Assembly: GCA_900472625.1 (NCBI GenBank)
Contig: UCIT01000012.1
Coordinates: forward strand, 102,004-166,003
From: Hyphomicrobiales bacterium
GTDB lineage: Bacteria; Pseudomonadota; Alphaproteobacteria; Rhizobiales; Rhizobiaceae
Length of the DNA stretch: 64,000 nucleotides
Reading direction: 5' to 3'
The translations under genes were made by a program, and so were the position numbers. Within the stretch, counting starts at the first letter, position 1. Each line of letters begins with the position of its first letter. This document shows positions 44,483 to 55,684 of the stretch, one piece after another. Below the pieces are notes generated by a model. It did no database searches. It was not told where the DNA came from and saw only the letters and a list, made by a program, of their open reading frames with translations.

Positions 44483-45499
44483 ATGAAGAAATTTGTCGTG
44501 GCGGGCATGCTTTGCCTCGCAACGGTGGCCGGGGTTGGCCAGTCGGCGAATGCGACGTCGCTATTCGGCTTGAATCTCGGCGGCAAGACGCCCGAGCGGC
44601 AGCAGGAAGCGCCCGTTGTCAACGTGCAGTCAGCCGGTGGGGCGGAAGTGCGCATCCAGCAGCTCGAGGACCAGCTGCGCCAGTTGAACGGCCGCATCGA
44701 GGAGATGAGTTTCCAGCTGTTGCAGATGCAGGAAACCATCCGCAAGGCGCAGGAAGACAACGAATTCCGCTTCCAGGAAATCGAGAAGTCCGGCGGTAGC
44801 GCCGGCAGCGGCAGCGGCAAGCCGGTGAAGAAGAGCGAAGCCGATATCCCGGCTTCCAGCCAGACGGCGCAGACACAGGCGCCGAGTGGCGGCGACGATA
44901 TCGCCCGCACCATCCAGACGTCGAGGGAGCCGGAAACGTCGCCCTCGACAGACGTGCCGGAAAATACCGGCCTTGGCCAGCCGCCGAAGCAGCTCGGCTC
45001 GATGGATTTCGACCAGAACGGCAATCCGGTTGGCGGTTCGGTCAATCCGGGCGCTGAAGTCGGCTCCGCCCCGCTGCCGCCTCCTGGTGTCAGCGGTTCG
45101 CAGACGGCTTCGCTGGGCAGCGAGTCCGACCAGTACAAGGCCGCTTACGGTCATGTTCTGTCGGGCGACTATTCGACGGCCGAACAGGAGTTCACCGCCT
45201 ATATCGGCCAGTATCCGAACAGCGCGCGCGCCGCAGACGCCAATTTCTGGCTTGGCGAAGCTCTCTATTCGCAGGGCAAGTTCAACGAATCGGCCAAGAC
45301 GTTCCTGAATGCCCATCAGAAGTACGGTACATCCGAGAAGGCGCCGGAAATGCTGCTGAAGCTCGGCATGTCGCTCGCAGCCCTCGACAACACCGAGACC
45401 GCCTGCGCGACGCTGAAGGAAGTCTCGAAGCGTTACCCCAAGGCTTCGCGTGCCGTGATATCGAAGGTCGCGAGCGAGCAGAAGCGTCTGTCCTGCTAA
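44483..45499 (+). CDS. cpoB: Cell division coordinator CpoB (YbgF)
   Basis: 338-residue periplasmic protein. It has a signal peptide (cleavage after ANA near residue 24), a coiled-coil trimerisation helix (about 55-95; QQLEDQLRQLNGRIEEMSFQLLQMQETI), a Ser/Pro/Gly-rich linker, and C-terminal TPR repeats (about 215-335; YKAAYGHVLSGDYSTAEQEF, FWLGEALYSQGKF). CpoB coordinates Tol-Pal action with septal peptidoglycan synthesis. The start is the ATG at 44483 in a conserved signal peptide; longer upstream frames run through pal and are not coding. Confidence 0.94.
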   Translation: MKKFVVAGMLCLATVAGVGQSANATSLFGLNLGGKTPERQQEAPVVNVQSAGGAEVRIQQLEDQLRQLNGRIEEMSFQLLQMQETIRKAQEDNEFRFQEIEKSGGSAGSGSGKPVKKSEADIPASSQTAQTQAPSGGDDIARTIQTSREPETSPSTDVPENTGLGQPPKQLGSMDFDQNGNPVGGSVNPGAEVGSAPLPPPGVSGSQTASLGSESDQYKAAYGHVLSGDYSTAEQEFTAYIGQYPNSARAADANFWLGEALYSQGKFNESAKTFLNAHQKYGTSEKAPEMLLKLGMSLAALDNTETACATLKEVSKRYPKASRAVISKVASEQKRLSC

Positions 45500-45511
45500 G
45501 GCTTTCCGGTT

Positions 45512-47116
45512 TTGCGCCCGGACGGCACCCTTTCTCCTGAAACGGCGACGCGCCGCTTTCTCTCCTCGCTCGACCAGCCCTCGCGCATCCTCGTCGCGAT
45601 CTCGGGCGGCAGCGATTCCACCGGCCTGCTGCTGGCGCTCTCAGATGCGCTGAAGGCCGATCCCACATCAAAGATTTCTCTCTGTGCCGCGACCGTTGAC
45701 CACGCGTTGCGCTCCGAATCGGCCGATGAGGCGCGCGATGTCGCTGCTCTCTGCCGATCGCTCGATATTCCGCATGTCATCAAGCTCTGGCAGGGGGCGA
45801 AACCCAAGGCTGGCGTCATGGCGGCGGCGCGCGATGCCCGCTACGGACTGCTGGCGGAGGGCGCCGGCGACCTCGGCGCTGACATTATCGTGACCGGCCA
45901 CACCCTCGACGATCAGCGCGAGACGTTTGCCATGCGCGGCGAGCGCTCTGCGGCGACCGTGACGGGTATTGCCGACGCGGTGCTGTTTGATCGCCGGATC
46001 TGGGTTGCGCGGCCGCTGCTGCTGTCGCTGCGGGCGGATATTCGCACGATGCTCACGGGCCGCGGGGTCGGCTGGGCGGACGATCCCAGCAACGAGGATG
46101 TGAAATACGAGCGGGTGCGGATGCGCCGGTCGCTGGCGGGCGAGGGGACATCGATCGTGGAGCTCGCGGCGATGACGGCTTCGCGGATGGCGCTCGACGA
46201 GGCTGCGGCCGGGTGGGTCTATGCGCATGTCGATGTGCATGAGGGAATGCTGGCGCGGGTTGGCGTTGCGGGGCTTTCAGTTGATCGGGCGGTGCTCGGG
46301 CATGGGCTTGCGAGGCTTGCGGCTGTTATCGGCGGACAGCCATTCGCGCTTGGAGCGGAGCAGATCGGCGCGGTGCTCGACTTTCTTGCGGCGGCCCGGC
46401 CGGGCCGGATGACGGCCGGTCGGGTGGTGTTCGATCTCAGGCGGGACGGGCTTTATCTGGCGCGGGAGACCCGGGGGCTGGTGCCTCTGGCGGTTGGCGC
46501 TGGCCAGCGTGGTCTTTGGGATGGGCGGTACTTGGTGGCGAATGGTTCCGGCGTTGAGTTGACCGTTGGGGCGGTGGGGGCTGCTGGCGATGCTTTGGCC
46601 GCTAAAGCTTCTGTAGAGACTGAAGCCGCCGCGAGTGCTAGCGTTGTAGTAGGGCAGCAAGCGCCTACCTCACTCTCCCTCATTCCTGTGCTTGTCACAG
46701 GAATCCAGCAACGGCGCGTCGGCGCCGTGAGGGAGTCTTCTGTGCCCAAGGACTTGGGCACGCTGGATTCCTGTGACAAGCACAGGAATGAGGGTGGAGA
46801 GGAGGGCGGCGCCGAAACAGCCGGAAGCGAGGAAGACACTGACAGAGCCGGCGAGCGGAGTGCGGCCATGCCAAACACCCGCCAACACCTCCCCAAAAGC
46901 GCCCTTACACGCGCCCTTGCGGCGCAACCACGCATCCTTGCATCCGACGCGCCGCAAAACCTCGCCAGCCACATCGAAATCATGCCGTATTTCGCGCCGT
47001 TCGACCGTTTTTTGACACGATTGGACCTCATGGTCGCCGCCAGCCTCGCGGCAGCCTTTGGAACACGCCCCTATCCAAAACCGCCTTTAGGTCTTATTGA
47101 CGGAAAAACCATCTAA
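45512..47116 (+). CDS. tilS: tRNA(Ile)-lysidine synthetase, with an in-frame inserted palindrome
   Basis: ATP-dependent enzyme that converts the anticodon C34 of tRNA-Ile2 to lysidine, so it reads AUA. The P-loop is LVAISGGSDSTG near residue 26, with HTLDDQRET near residue 132. The start appears to be TTG at 45512, 13 bp after cpoB, since no ATG fits. At 534 residues it is long; residues about 388-428 are encoded by a 118-bp palindromic element (46677-46794), after which the normal C-terminus resumes (PFDRFLTRLDLMVAASL). Whether the insert is tolerated in the folded enzyme is unknown, but the gene is essential, so function is likely kept. Confidence 0.9.
   Translation: MRPDGTLSPETATRRFLSSLDQPSRILVAISGGSDSTGLLLALSDALKADPTSKISLCAATVDHALRSESADEARDVAALCRSLDIPHVIKLWQGAKPKAGVMAAARDARYGLLAEGAGDLGADIIVTGHTLDDQRETFAMRGERSAATVTGIADAVLFDRRIWVARPLLLSLRADIRTMLTGRGVGWADDPSNEDVKYERVRMRRSLAGEGTSIVELAAMTASRMALDEAAAGWVYAHVDVHEGMLARVGVAGLSVDRAVLGHGLARLAAVIGGQPFALGAEQIGAVLDFLAAARPGRMTAGRVVFDLRRDGLYLARETRGLVPLAVGAGQRGLWDGRYLVANGSGVELTVGAVGAAGDALAAKASVETEAAASASVVVGQQAPTSLSLIPVLVTGIQQRRVGAVRESSVPKDLGTLDSCDKHRNEGGEEGGAETAGSEEDTDRAGERSAAMPNTRQHLPKSALTRALAAQPRILASDAPQNLASHIEIMPYFAPFDRFLTRLDLMVAASLAAAFGTRPYPKPPLGLIDGKTI
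46677..46794. repeat. Palindromic repeat element inside tilS
   Basis: The outer arms at 46677-46709 and 46762-46794 are a perfect 33-bp inverted repeat. Within are two more hairpins: ACGGCGC/GCGCCGT at 46711-46728 and GTGCCCAAG/CTTGGGCAC at 46742-46761. This gives a cloverleaf-like 118-bp element. The tilS frame stays open through it, encoding the peptide from about PVLVTGIQ to DKHRNEG. The design recalls in-frame Rickettsia palindromic elements, and similar repeats occur between rhizobial genes. Confidence 0.9.
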
Positions 47117-47130
47117 CTGATGGGTTTGCC

Positions 47131-47159
47131 TTGGCAACTGCCGGACGCAATCCTATGTT
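47131..47159 (+). promoter_or_regulatory. Candidate ftsH promoter
   Basis: -35 TTGGCA (47131-47136), 17-bp spacer, -10 TATGTT (47154-47159). A short hairpin follows in the leader (about 47173-47196: ACGGTCGCC / GGCGGTCGT). It drives ftsH independently of tilS. Confidence 0.6.
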
Positions 47160-47214
47160 AGAAGCCAAATAAGACGGTCGCCATAAGGCGGTCGTTCCAG
47201 TGCTGGGGAGTTCG

Positions 47215-49143
<1,929 letters not shown>

Positions 49144-49164
49144 TTTCCTTTGGAAATCTCTCTA

Positions 49165-49197
49165 AGGCCGGATACCAGAGATGGTGTCCGGCCTTTT
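49165..49197 (+). terminator. Rho-independent terminator after ftsH
   Basis: A 13-bp stem (AGGCCGGATACCA with TGGTGTCCGGCCT) followed by TTTTT. Confidence 0.9.
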
Positions 49198-49382
49198 TCG
49201 TTGGTAACGGGATATAATCAGTTTTCTTGGTAATTGACGTGATGGTTGCCGCGATTTGTGGCATTCCGCTGACATAAGGAGGCCTCAATGAGGGCCTCTG
49301 TAGCGAGGAAACACGCGAAGGCGTGCATATTGCTGACACGGTCATGCGCAGCCTCAGGCGCGCTCAAGGCACAGGGGTGCAT

Positions 49383-50735
49383 ATGAAAAGACGTTATTTC
49401 GGAACGGACGGTATTCGTGGGCAATCCAACGTGTTCCCGATGACACCGGATCTGGCGATGCGGGTCGGCATCGCGGCAGGCACGATCTTCCGCCGCGGCA
49501 ACCACCGCCACCGGGTCGTCATCGGCAAGGATACGCGGCTATCCGGCTACATGCTTGAAAACGCCATGGTCGCCGGCTTCACGGCCGCCGGCCTCGACGC
49601 CTTCGTTCTCGGCCCGATCCCGACGCCTGCCGTCGCCATGCTGACGCGCTCGCTGCGCGCCGATATCGGGGTGATGATCTCCGCCTCGCACAATCCTTAC
49701 GAAGACAACGGCATCAAGCTGTTCGGCCCTGACGGCTACAAGCTGTCCGACGATCTCGAGATGCAGATCGAGGATCTGCTCGAGAAGGACCTGACCTCGC
49801 AGCTGGCAAAGTCCGACGATATCGGTCGCGCCAAGCGCGTCGACGGCGTGCACGACCGCTACATCGAGCATGCCAAGCGCACTCTGCCGCGCGATGTGAC
49901 GTTGCAGGGGCTGAGGATCGCCATCGATTGCGCCAATGGCGCTGCCTACAAGGTGGCTCCCGCGGTGCTCTGGGAGCTTGGCGCCGACGTCGTCGTCATC
50001 GGCAACGAGCCGAATGGTACCAACATCAATCTCAACTGCGGCTCGACCAGCCCGGTGGCGCTGCAGAAGAAGGTCGACGAAGTGCGCGCCGACATCGGCA
50101 TTGCGCTCGATGGCGACGCGGACCGCGTGATCATCGTCGACGAGAACGGCGCGATCGTCGATGGCGACCAACTGATGGCCGTGATCGCCGAGAGCTATGC
50201 CGAGAGCCAGCAGCTGCGCGGCGGCGGCATCGTCGCCACCGTGATGTCCAATCTCGGGCTGGAACGCTTCCTTGACGGCAAGGGGCTTGGCCTGGTGCGC
50301 ACGTCGGTGGGCGACCGCTACGTGGTCGAGCACATGCGCCAGCACAACTACAATGTCGGCGGCGAGCAGTCCGGCCATATCGTTCTGTCCGACTACGGCA
50401 CGACCGGCGATGGCCTCGTGGCGGCGCTGCAGATCCTGGTCGCGGTCAAGCGCACCGGCAAGACGGTCAGCGAAATCTGCCGCCGCTTCGAGCCGGTGCC
50501 GCAGCTTCTGCGCAACGTGCGCTATTCCGGCGGCAAGCCGCTGGAGGACATGCATGTGCAGAAGGCGATCGCCGACGCTGAAGCCGAACTTGCCAAGAGC
50601 GGCCGCCTCGTCATCCGTCCGTCCGGCACCGAGCCGCTGATCCGCGTCATGGCGGAAGGCGACGATCGCAGCCAGATCGAGCGCATCGTCAACGATCTGA
50701 TCGGGACGATTTCGAGCGTGCGCACGGCAGCCTGA
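49383..50735 (+). CDS. glmM: Phosphoglucosamine mutase
   Basis: Converts glucosamine 6-phosphate to glucosamine 1-phosphate, feeding UDP-GlcNAc for peptidoglycan and LPS. 450 residues, family length. It begins [12 protein letters not shown]; the phosphorylated active-site Ser is in [16 protein letters not shown] near residue 100; the metal loop is DGDADR near residue 243; the sugar-binding GGEQSGHI is near residue 330; and the phosphate-binding loop [12 protein letters not shown] is near the end. The start is the ATG at 49383; the longer frame upstream overlaps leader sequence. Confidence 0.97.
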   Translation: MKRRYFGTDGIRGQSNVFPMTPDLAMRVGIAAGTIFRRGNHRHRVVIGKDTRLSGYMLENAMVAGFTAAGLDAFVLGPIPTPAVAMLTRSLRADIGVMISASHNPYEDNGIKLFGPDGYKLSDDLEMQIEDLLEKDLTSQLAKSDDIGRAKRVDGVHDRYIEHAKRTLPRDVTLQGLRIAIDCANGAAYKVAPAVLWELGADVVVIGNEPNGTNINLNCGSTSPVALQKKVDEVRADIGIALDGDADRVIIVDENGAIVDGDQLMAVIAESYAESQQLRGGGIVATVMSNLGLERFLDGKGLGLVRTSVGDRYVVEHMRQHNYNVGGEQSGHIVLSDYGTTGDGLVAALQILVAVKRTGKTVSEICRRFEPVPQLLRNVRYSGGKPLEDMHVQKAIADAEAELAKSGRLVIRPSGTEPLIRVMAEGDDRSQIERIVNDLIGTISSVRTAA

Positions 50736-50777
50736 CCGGCACGCAGGCGGATTGTTCTAAAGTCGTCATTTGGATGG

Positions 50778-50798
50778 TGCCCGGTCCAAGACCGGGCA
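50778..50798. repeat. Hairpin downstream of glmM
   Basis: A perfect inverted repeat, TGCCCGGTC-CAA-GACCGGGCA, between the convergent glmM and the small gene at 50807. No T-run follows; it may act as an mRNA 3' end or be a fragment of a dispersed palindromic repeat. Confidence 0.55.
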
Positions 50799-50806
50799 TT
50801 GTCGTG

Positions 50807-51013
50807 TCAGGCGGCGGCCTGCCGGCGCATGGCGTCGAGCAACGCCATCGTCGTCGTGAAGCCATCCTCGAACAGATCCAGCAGTCGTGATGCTGCAGCG
50901 CAGCCCTGCAGGCTGTCGGGTTTGAATTTCTGTTCCCTGCACCACGCCGAGAGAGCGTCGAAGACAGGTGACAGGTCATCCTGGAACGACATAGCTCTGT
51001 TCAATTTCGACAT
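50807..51013 (-). CDS. Small hypothetical protein
   Basis: 68 residues, predicted helical and soluble, with two Cys residues (AWCREQK and QGCAAAS). A perfect ribosome binding site, AGGAGGTG, lies upstream of the ATG at 51013, which is the best evidence that it is translated. It converges on glmM and is divergent from the porin gene. I do not recognise a family. Confidence 0.65.
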   Translation of the reverse strand: MSKLNRAMSFQDDLSPVFDALSAWCREQKFKPDSLQGCAAASRLLDLFEDGFTTTMALLDAMRRQAAA

Positions 51014-51376
51014 CAGCGCACCTCCTATCGGGCAGAAGCGCATAAAACTCCCAAGCGGTCATCGCCTCAATCCACTGTGACCGATGCGTGCATGGTACGC
51101 CCGGGTCATCGCGGCCGCTATTAACTTTATTAATCGGGCTCGGAATTTCACGATGATGCAGGTCGCGGGCGGATGCGGCGAAAGGCCCGTTGTGCCGTGC
51201 TGCATTTGAATAAAAAATCAGATTTCACAGCGGCTTAGCCAGAGAATTCAGCAATGGCTGATGTTTGCCTTTTACAGTTAAGCCGACCTTAACGTTTCCA
51301 CTTCATTATCCTTACTGAAACGTATCCGACTGGCAGAAATATGTGCTGCCATGCGACGAACCTTGGAGTGGGATCC
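51014..51376. other. Intergenic region upstream of the porin gene
   Basis: 363 bp without a gene, AT-rich near 51110-51300. It contains an inverted repeat CGTTTC-N18-GAAACG at 51293-51322, about 55 bp before the porin ATG, a candidate regulator site or leader hairpin. Confidence 0.5.
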
Positions 51377-52231
51377 ATGAAGAGAAGCTTGTACGGCGTG
51401 TTCGCCGCATTGCTCATTACCTCGAATGCCTTTGCAGCGGACATGCTGCCTGCCGAGCCGATTGCCGAAGCACCGCCAGAGGTCACCGTGACCGAAGCCA
51501 CCGGCTGGTACCTGCGCGGCGACGTCGGCTACGGGTTCAACGACCTGCGCGGCGCGAAATTCTTCCAGGGCGGCAGCAGTGCCAGCGAAGTCGATTTCGA
51601 TCGCTCCGATCTTGATGACGCCTGGACCATTGGCGGCGGTGTCGGTTATCAGATCAACAGCTACCTTCGCACTGACGTGACACTCGACTACCTCGGCAAG
51701 TCCGACTTCCGCGGTTCGACCAGTGGTGGCGGCTCTGCCTTCGGTGCCTGCCAGGTCACTTGCTCCTCGACCGATCTTTCGTCCTTGACCGCTTGGTCGC
51801 TGATGGCCAACGCCTACGTCGATCTCGGCACCTATGGCTACGTCACACCTTACGTCGGTGCCGGCATCGGTGGCACCTACGTCAAGTGGAAGGACCTCAG
51901 CAACACGTCTTGCGACACCAGCGGCAGCGGTAATGGTTGCGACGACACGGTCATCCACGGCGGCAAGGGCAACTGGCGCTTCAGCTATGGCCTGATGGCC
52001 GGTGCCTCGATCGACGTCACCTGCAACGTCAAGGCCGACGTCGGCTATCGCTTCCTGCACGTCGGTGGCGGTGAAATGTTCGGCTACAACGAAAATGGTG
52101 GCCCGGGCCGCGACAAGGGCTTCAACGTCCATGAAGCCCGCCTCGGCGCCCGCTATCTGTTCGGTGGCTGCCAGACGGCTTCCTACGAGCCTGCCCCGGA
52201 AATTCCGCTGCAGCAGCCGGTCTACAAGTAA
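51377..52231 (+). CDS. Outer-membrane beta-barrel protein (Omp25/RopB-like)
   Basis: 284-residue outer-membrane protein. The signal peptide is cleaved after AFA (residue about 20). The mature start is [14 protein letters not shown], a periplasmic Pro-rich segment, then alternating hydrophobic beta strands of an eight-stranded barrel ([15 protein letters not shown] ... [15 protein letters not shown] ... [12 protein letters not shown]). Four Cys residues in surface-loop positions are unusual for this family and may form disulfides. The start is the ATG at 51377 after GGAGTGGG. It is followed by a terminator. Confidence 0.9.
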   Translation: MKRSLYGVFAALLITSNAFAADMLPAEPIAEAPPEVTVTEATGWYLRGDVGYGFNDLRGAKFFQGGSSASEVDFDRSDLDDAWTIGGGVGYQINSYLRTDVTLDYLGKSDFRGSTSGGGSAFGACQVTCSSTDLSSLTAWSLMANAYVDLGTYGYVTPYVGAGIGGTYVKWKDLSNTSCDTSGSGNGCDDTVIHGGKGNWRFSYGLMAGASIDVTCNVKADVGYRFLHVGGGEMFGYNENGGPGRDKGFNVHEARLGARYLFGGCQTASYEPAPEIPLQQPVYK

Positions 52232-52251
52232 TCGCATCCAACTACTTTCGG

Positions 52252-52277
52252 AAAGCCGCCCATACCGGGCGGCTTTT
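52252..52277 (+). terminator. Rho-independent terminator after the porin gene
   Basis: Stem AAAGCCGCCC / GGGCGGCTTT with a short loop, followed by TTTTT. Confidence 0.9.
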
Positions 52278-52359
52278 TGCGTTTCGGCCCTGCGTCGCAA
52301 CTGCGTCAAAAAATCCTTCACCCGCGACACTTCGCCGTTGACGATGAAAGCACTCATCT

Positions 52360-52421
52360 GTATCTACGGCGGCGGGACACCTCTCCCCAACGAGAGGCTA
52401 ATTACCTGGAAGGGTATAGAT
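52360..52421 (+). promoter_or_regulatory. Structured serC leader (serC RNA motif candidate)
   Basis: The last 60 bases before serC hold a hairpin, CCTCTC/GAGAGG at 52380-52397, followed by the segment GGCTAATTACC and the serC ribosome binding site. A conserved serC leader motif is known upstream of serC in Rhizobiales. Identity is by position and general form; I cannot check it against the covariance model. It could be a serine-pathway cis-regulator of unknown ligand. Confidence 0.55.
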
Positions 52422-53603
52422 ATGGCCAATGCCACCGCAAAGCCGGACGTGCGTCCGCAGAACACCCATTTTTCTTCTGGTCCTTGCTCGAAGCGCCCCG
52501 GTTGGTCGCTCGAAGCTCTCTCTGACGCGCCGCTCGGCCGCTCGCATCGCGCGAAAGTCGGAAAGACAAAGCTCAAGCAGGCCATTGATCTCACACGCGA
52601 AATTCTGGAAGTGCCTGCGGATTACCGCATCGGCATCGTGCCTGCCTCCGATACCGGCGCCGTCGAAATGGCGCTCTGGTCGCTGCTCGGCGAGCGCGGC
52701 GTCGACATGGTCGCTTGGGAAAGCTTTGGCGCCGGTTGGGTCACCGACGTCGTCAAGCAGCTGAAGCTGAAGGACGTCCGCAAGATCGAAGCCGGTTACG
52801 GCGACCTGCCTGATCTCGGCTCCATCGATTTCGACCGCGACGTCGTCTTCACCTGGAACGGCACCACCTCGGGCGTTCGCGTTCCGAACGGTGACTTCAT
52901 TCCCGCCGACCGCAAGGGTCTGACGATCTGCGACGCGACGTCCGCCGCCTTCGCGCAGAACCTCGATTTCGCCAAGCTCGATGTCGTCACCTTCTCCTGG
53001 CAGAAGGTTCTCGGCGGCGAGGGCGCGCATGGCGTCATCATTCTCTCGCCACGCGCCGTCGAGCGTCTCACCACCTACGCACCGGCCTGGCCGCTGCCGA
53101 AGATCTTCCGCATGACCTCGGGCGGCAAGCTGATCGAGGGCATCTTCACCGGCGAGACCATCAACACGCCGTCGATGCTCTGCGTCGAGGACTACATCGA
53201 TGCGCTGGAGTGGTCGAAGCAGGTCGGCGGTCTCAAGGGCCTGATGGCCCGCGCCGACGCCAATGCCAAGGTCATCGCCGACTTCGTCGCCGCCAACGAC
53301 TGGATCGCCAACCTGGCGGTGAAGGCCGAGACGGCTTCCAATACGTCGGTCTGCCTCAAGATCACCGACAAGGACGTTGCGGCACTCGACGCCGACGGCC
53401 AGGCGAACTTCGCCAAGGGCATCGTCAGCTTGCTCGACAAGGAAGGTGTCGCCTATGACATCGGCCACTACCGCGACGCGCCGTCGGGCCTGCGCATCTG
53501 GTCCGGCGCCACGATCGAAACATCCGACATGCAGAAGCTGATGCCGTGGCTGACCTGGGCTTTCGAGACCCAGAAGGCGACGCTGTCCCAGGCTGCTGCC
53601 TGA
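52422..53603 (+). CDS. serC: Phosphoserine aminotransferase
   Basis: PLP enzyme that converts 3-phosphohydroxypyruvate to phosphoserine, step two of serine synthesis (and the analogous step in vitamin B6 synthesis). 393 residues of the alphaproteobacterial SerC type. [15 protein letters not shown] opens the protein, and the PLP lysine is in [17 protein letters not shown] near residue 200. The start is the ATG at 52422 with AAGGG upstream. It is followed 86 bp later by serA, giving the serCA pair. Confidence 0.96.
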   Translation: MANATAKPDVRPQNTHFSSGPCSKRPGWSLEALSDAPLGRSHRAKVGKTKLKQAIDLTREILEVPADYRIGIVPASDTGAVEMALWSLLGERGVDMVAWESFGAGWVTDVVKQLKLKDVRKIEAGYGDLPDLGSIDFDRDVVFTWNGTTSGVRVPNGDFIPADRKGLTICDATSAAFAQNLDFAKLDVVTFSWQKVLGGEGAHGVIILSPRAVERLTTYAPAWPLPKIFRMTSGGKLIEGIFTGETINTPSMLCVEDYIDALEWSKQVGGLKGLMARADANAKVIADFVAANDWIANLAVKAETASNTSVCLKITDKDVAALDADGQANFAKGIVSLLDKEGVAYDIGHYRDAPSGLRIWSGATIETSDMQKLMPWLTWAFETQKATLSQAAA

Positions 53604-53616
53604 GTTGATCGCATCC

Positions 53617-53639
53617 GGCTCCGCCTGACGGGCGGAGCC
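53617..53639 (+). other. Hairpin between serC and serA
   Basis: A perfect 9-bp stem, GGCTCCGCC / GGCGGAGCC, with a 5-base loop and no T-run. It is likely an attenuating or processing hairpin within a serC-serA transcript. Confidence 0.55.
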
Positions 53640-53689
53640 TTGCATCCCTGATTTCATCCATCGCAGACGTTTTTAGAAGGAAGCCCCCA

Positions 53690-55285
53690 ATGGCACCTCG
53701 CGTACTCGTATCCGACGAACTGTCGGAAACCGCTGTCCAGATCTTCCGCGATCGCGGCGTCGACGTCGATTTCCAGCCGCAGCTCGGCAAGGACAAGGAC
53801 AAGCTCGCCGAAATCATCGGTAACTACGACGGTCTCGCCATCCGCTCGGCCACCAAGGCCACGGAAAAGCTGATCGCCGCCGCGACCAACCTCAAGGTCA
53901 TCGGCCGCGCCGGCATCGGCGTCGACAACGTCGATATCCCGGCTGCGTCGAAGCGCGGTATCATCGTCATGAACACGCCGTTCGGCAACTCGATCACGAC
54001 GGCCGAACACGCCATCGCGCTGATGTTCGCCGTTGCCCGCCAGCTTCCCGCCGCCGATGCCTCGACGCAAGCCGGCAAGTGGGAAAAGTCGAAGTTCATG
54101 GGTGTCGAAATCACCGGCAAGACGCTCGGCGTCATCGGCGCCGGCAACATCGGCGGCATCGTCTGCAAGAAGGCCATCGGCCTCGGCATGCATGTTCTCG
54201 CCTATGACCCCTTCCTGTCGGCCGAGCGCGCCCAGGAAATGGGCGTCACCAAGGTCGAGCTCGAAGAGCTGCTTGCCAAGGCCGACTTCATCACGCTGCA
54301 CGTGCCGATGACCGACAAGACGCGCGGCATTCTCGGCCGCGAAAACCTCGCCAAGACCAAGCCCGGCGTTCGTATCATCAACTGCGCCCGCGGTGGCCTG
54401 GTCGATGAGGCGGCGCTCGCCGACGCCATCAAGTCCGGCCATGTCGCCGGTGCCGGCTTCGACGTGTTCGAAGTCGAGCCTGCCAAGGAAAGCCCGCTGT
54501 TCGGCCTGCCGAACGTCGTCTGCACGCCGCATCTCGGCGCATCGACCACGGAAGCGCAGGAAAACGTCGCCCTGCAGGTTGCCGAGCAGATGTCGGATTA
54601 CCTCGTCAAGGGTGCCGTCTCCAACGCCATCAACATGCCGTCGATCACCGCTGAGGAAGCGCCGATCCTGAAGCCGTTCATCAAGCTCGCCGACGTTCTC
54701 GGCGCCTTCGTCGGCCAGGTTTCGGACGATCCGATCAAGGAAATTGAGATACTGTTCGATGGCGCGACTGCCAGCATGAACACCCGCGCGCTGAAATCAG
54801 CGCTGCTCGCCGGCCTGATCCGCAACCAGGTGGCCGACGTCAACATGGTTTCGGCACCGATCATGATCAAGGAAAAGGGCATCGTCCTCTCCGAGGTCAA
54901 GCGCGACAAGACCGGCGTCTATGACGGCTACATCAAGCTGACGGTCAAGACCGACAAGCAGACCCGCTCGGTCGCCGGCACCGTCTTCTCCGACGGCAAG
55001 CCGCGCTTCATCCAGATCAAGGGCATCAATCTCGACGGCGACGTCGGTGCCAACATGGTCTACATCTCCAACACCGACGTTCCCGGCATGATCGGCTTCA
55101 TCGGCACGACGCTCGGTGCCGCCGGCGTCAACATCGCCAACTTCCAGCTCGGTCGTGGCGAGCAGGGTGGCGATGCGATCGCGCTGCTTTACGTCGATGG
55201 CCCGGTCAGCGACGAGGTTCTGGCGAAATTGACGGCCAACGAGGCAATCCGACAGGCCAAGCCGCTCGTATTCAACGTCGACTGA
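53690..55285 (+). CDS. serA: D-3-Phosphoglycerate dehydrogenase
   Basis: NAD-dependent first enzyme of serine synthesis. 531 residues, the long form. The NAD motif GVIGAGNIGGIV is near residue 145, the catalytic Arg is in INCARGGLVDE near residue 233, and the catalytic His in VVCTPHLGAST near residue 280. An allosteric substrate-binding domain follows (about 330-445), and a C-terminal ACT domain (VPGMIGFIGTTLGAAGVNIANFQLGR) that probably binds serine for feedback. The ribosome binding site AAGGAAG precedes the ATG. Confidence 0.97.
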   Translation: MAPRVLVSDELSETAVQIFRDRGVDVDFQPQLGKDKDKLAEIIGNYDGLAIRSATKATEKLIAAATNLKVIGRAGIGVDNVDIPAASKRGIIVMNTPFGNSITTAEHAIALMFAVARQLPAADASTQAGKWEKSKFMGVEITGKTLGVIGAGNIGGIVCKKAIGLGMHVLAYDPFLSAERAQEMGVTKVELEELLAKADFITLHVPMTDKTRGILGRENLAKTKPGVRIINCARGGLVDEAALADAIKSGHVAGAGFDVFEVEPAKESPLFGLPNVVCTPHLGASTTEAQENVALQVAEQMSDYLVKGAVSNAINMPSITAEEAPILKPFIKLADVLGAFVGQVSDDPIKEIEILFDGATASMNTRALKSALLAGLIRNQVADVNMVSAPIMIKEKGIVLSEVKRDKTGVYDGYIKLTVKTDKQTRSVAGTVFSDGKPRFIQIKGINLDGDVGANMVYISNTDVPGMIGFIGTTLGAAGVNIANFQLGRGEQGGDAIALLYVDGPVSDEVLAKLTANEAIRQAKPLVFNVD

Positions 55286-55313
55286 GCATTCCTCCCAGGG
55301 AAGCACTGAAAAG

Positions 55314-55344
55314 AACCGGCGCAGGCGACTGTGCCGGTTTTTTC
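55314..55344 (+). terminator. Rho-independent terminator after serA
   Basis: Stem AACCGGC / GCCGGTT with extra internal pairing, followed by TTTTTTC. Confidence 0.85.
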
Positions 55345-55454
55345 GTCTCAGCGTCGACGGTTGTCGGGAGCGTCATCATCCCGTTGATCGCGTGACGCGC
55401 GGCGCTATCTACCTCTTAGCGCGCCATTCGGGCCAATTACCGAGGAGATATTTC

Positions 55455-55607
55455 ATGACACGATTTGCCGTCGCCATCGCTCTCACCTCCCTTCTGGCGC
55501 TGTCATCCTGCGCCAATACCGCCAACGGGCTTGCCAAGGACGGCCGGCAGATGGGCAATGCGCTGGATGACAGCACGCATCGGGTGCTGAAGGCGGGGCA
55601 GAACTGA
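55455..55607 (+). CDS. Entericidin-like small lipoprotein
   Basis: 50-residue protein. The signal peptide ends in the lipobox LALSSC, giving a lipidated Cys at about residue 19. The short mature part, NTANGLAKDGRQMGNALDDS, fits the entericidin EcnA/EcnB pattern (a C-N-T-x-x-G-x-G/A-x-D motif and an amphipathic helix). The ribosome binding site GAGGAGA lies upstream of the ATG at 55455. Entericidins form a stationary-phase toxin/antidote pair in enterics; only one member is present here. Confidence 0.82.
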   Translation: MTRFAVAIALTSLLALSSCANTANGLAKDGRQMGNALDDSTHRVLKAGQN

Positions 55608-55684
55608 TCCGCGAAGGCACGCCCAACCGAAAACAGCCCGCCATTTCTGGAGGGCTGCTTCGTTAATTCAAATCTTTCAGCCAC

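Noticed and set aside
50778..50798. Terminator for glmM
   Set aside because: The stem is perfect but no T-run follows on either strand, so it is reported as a hairpin rather than a terminator.
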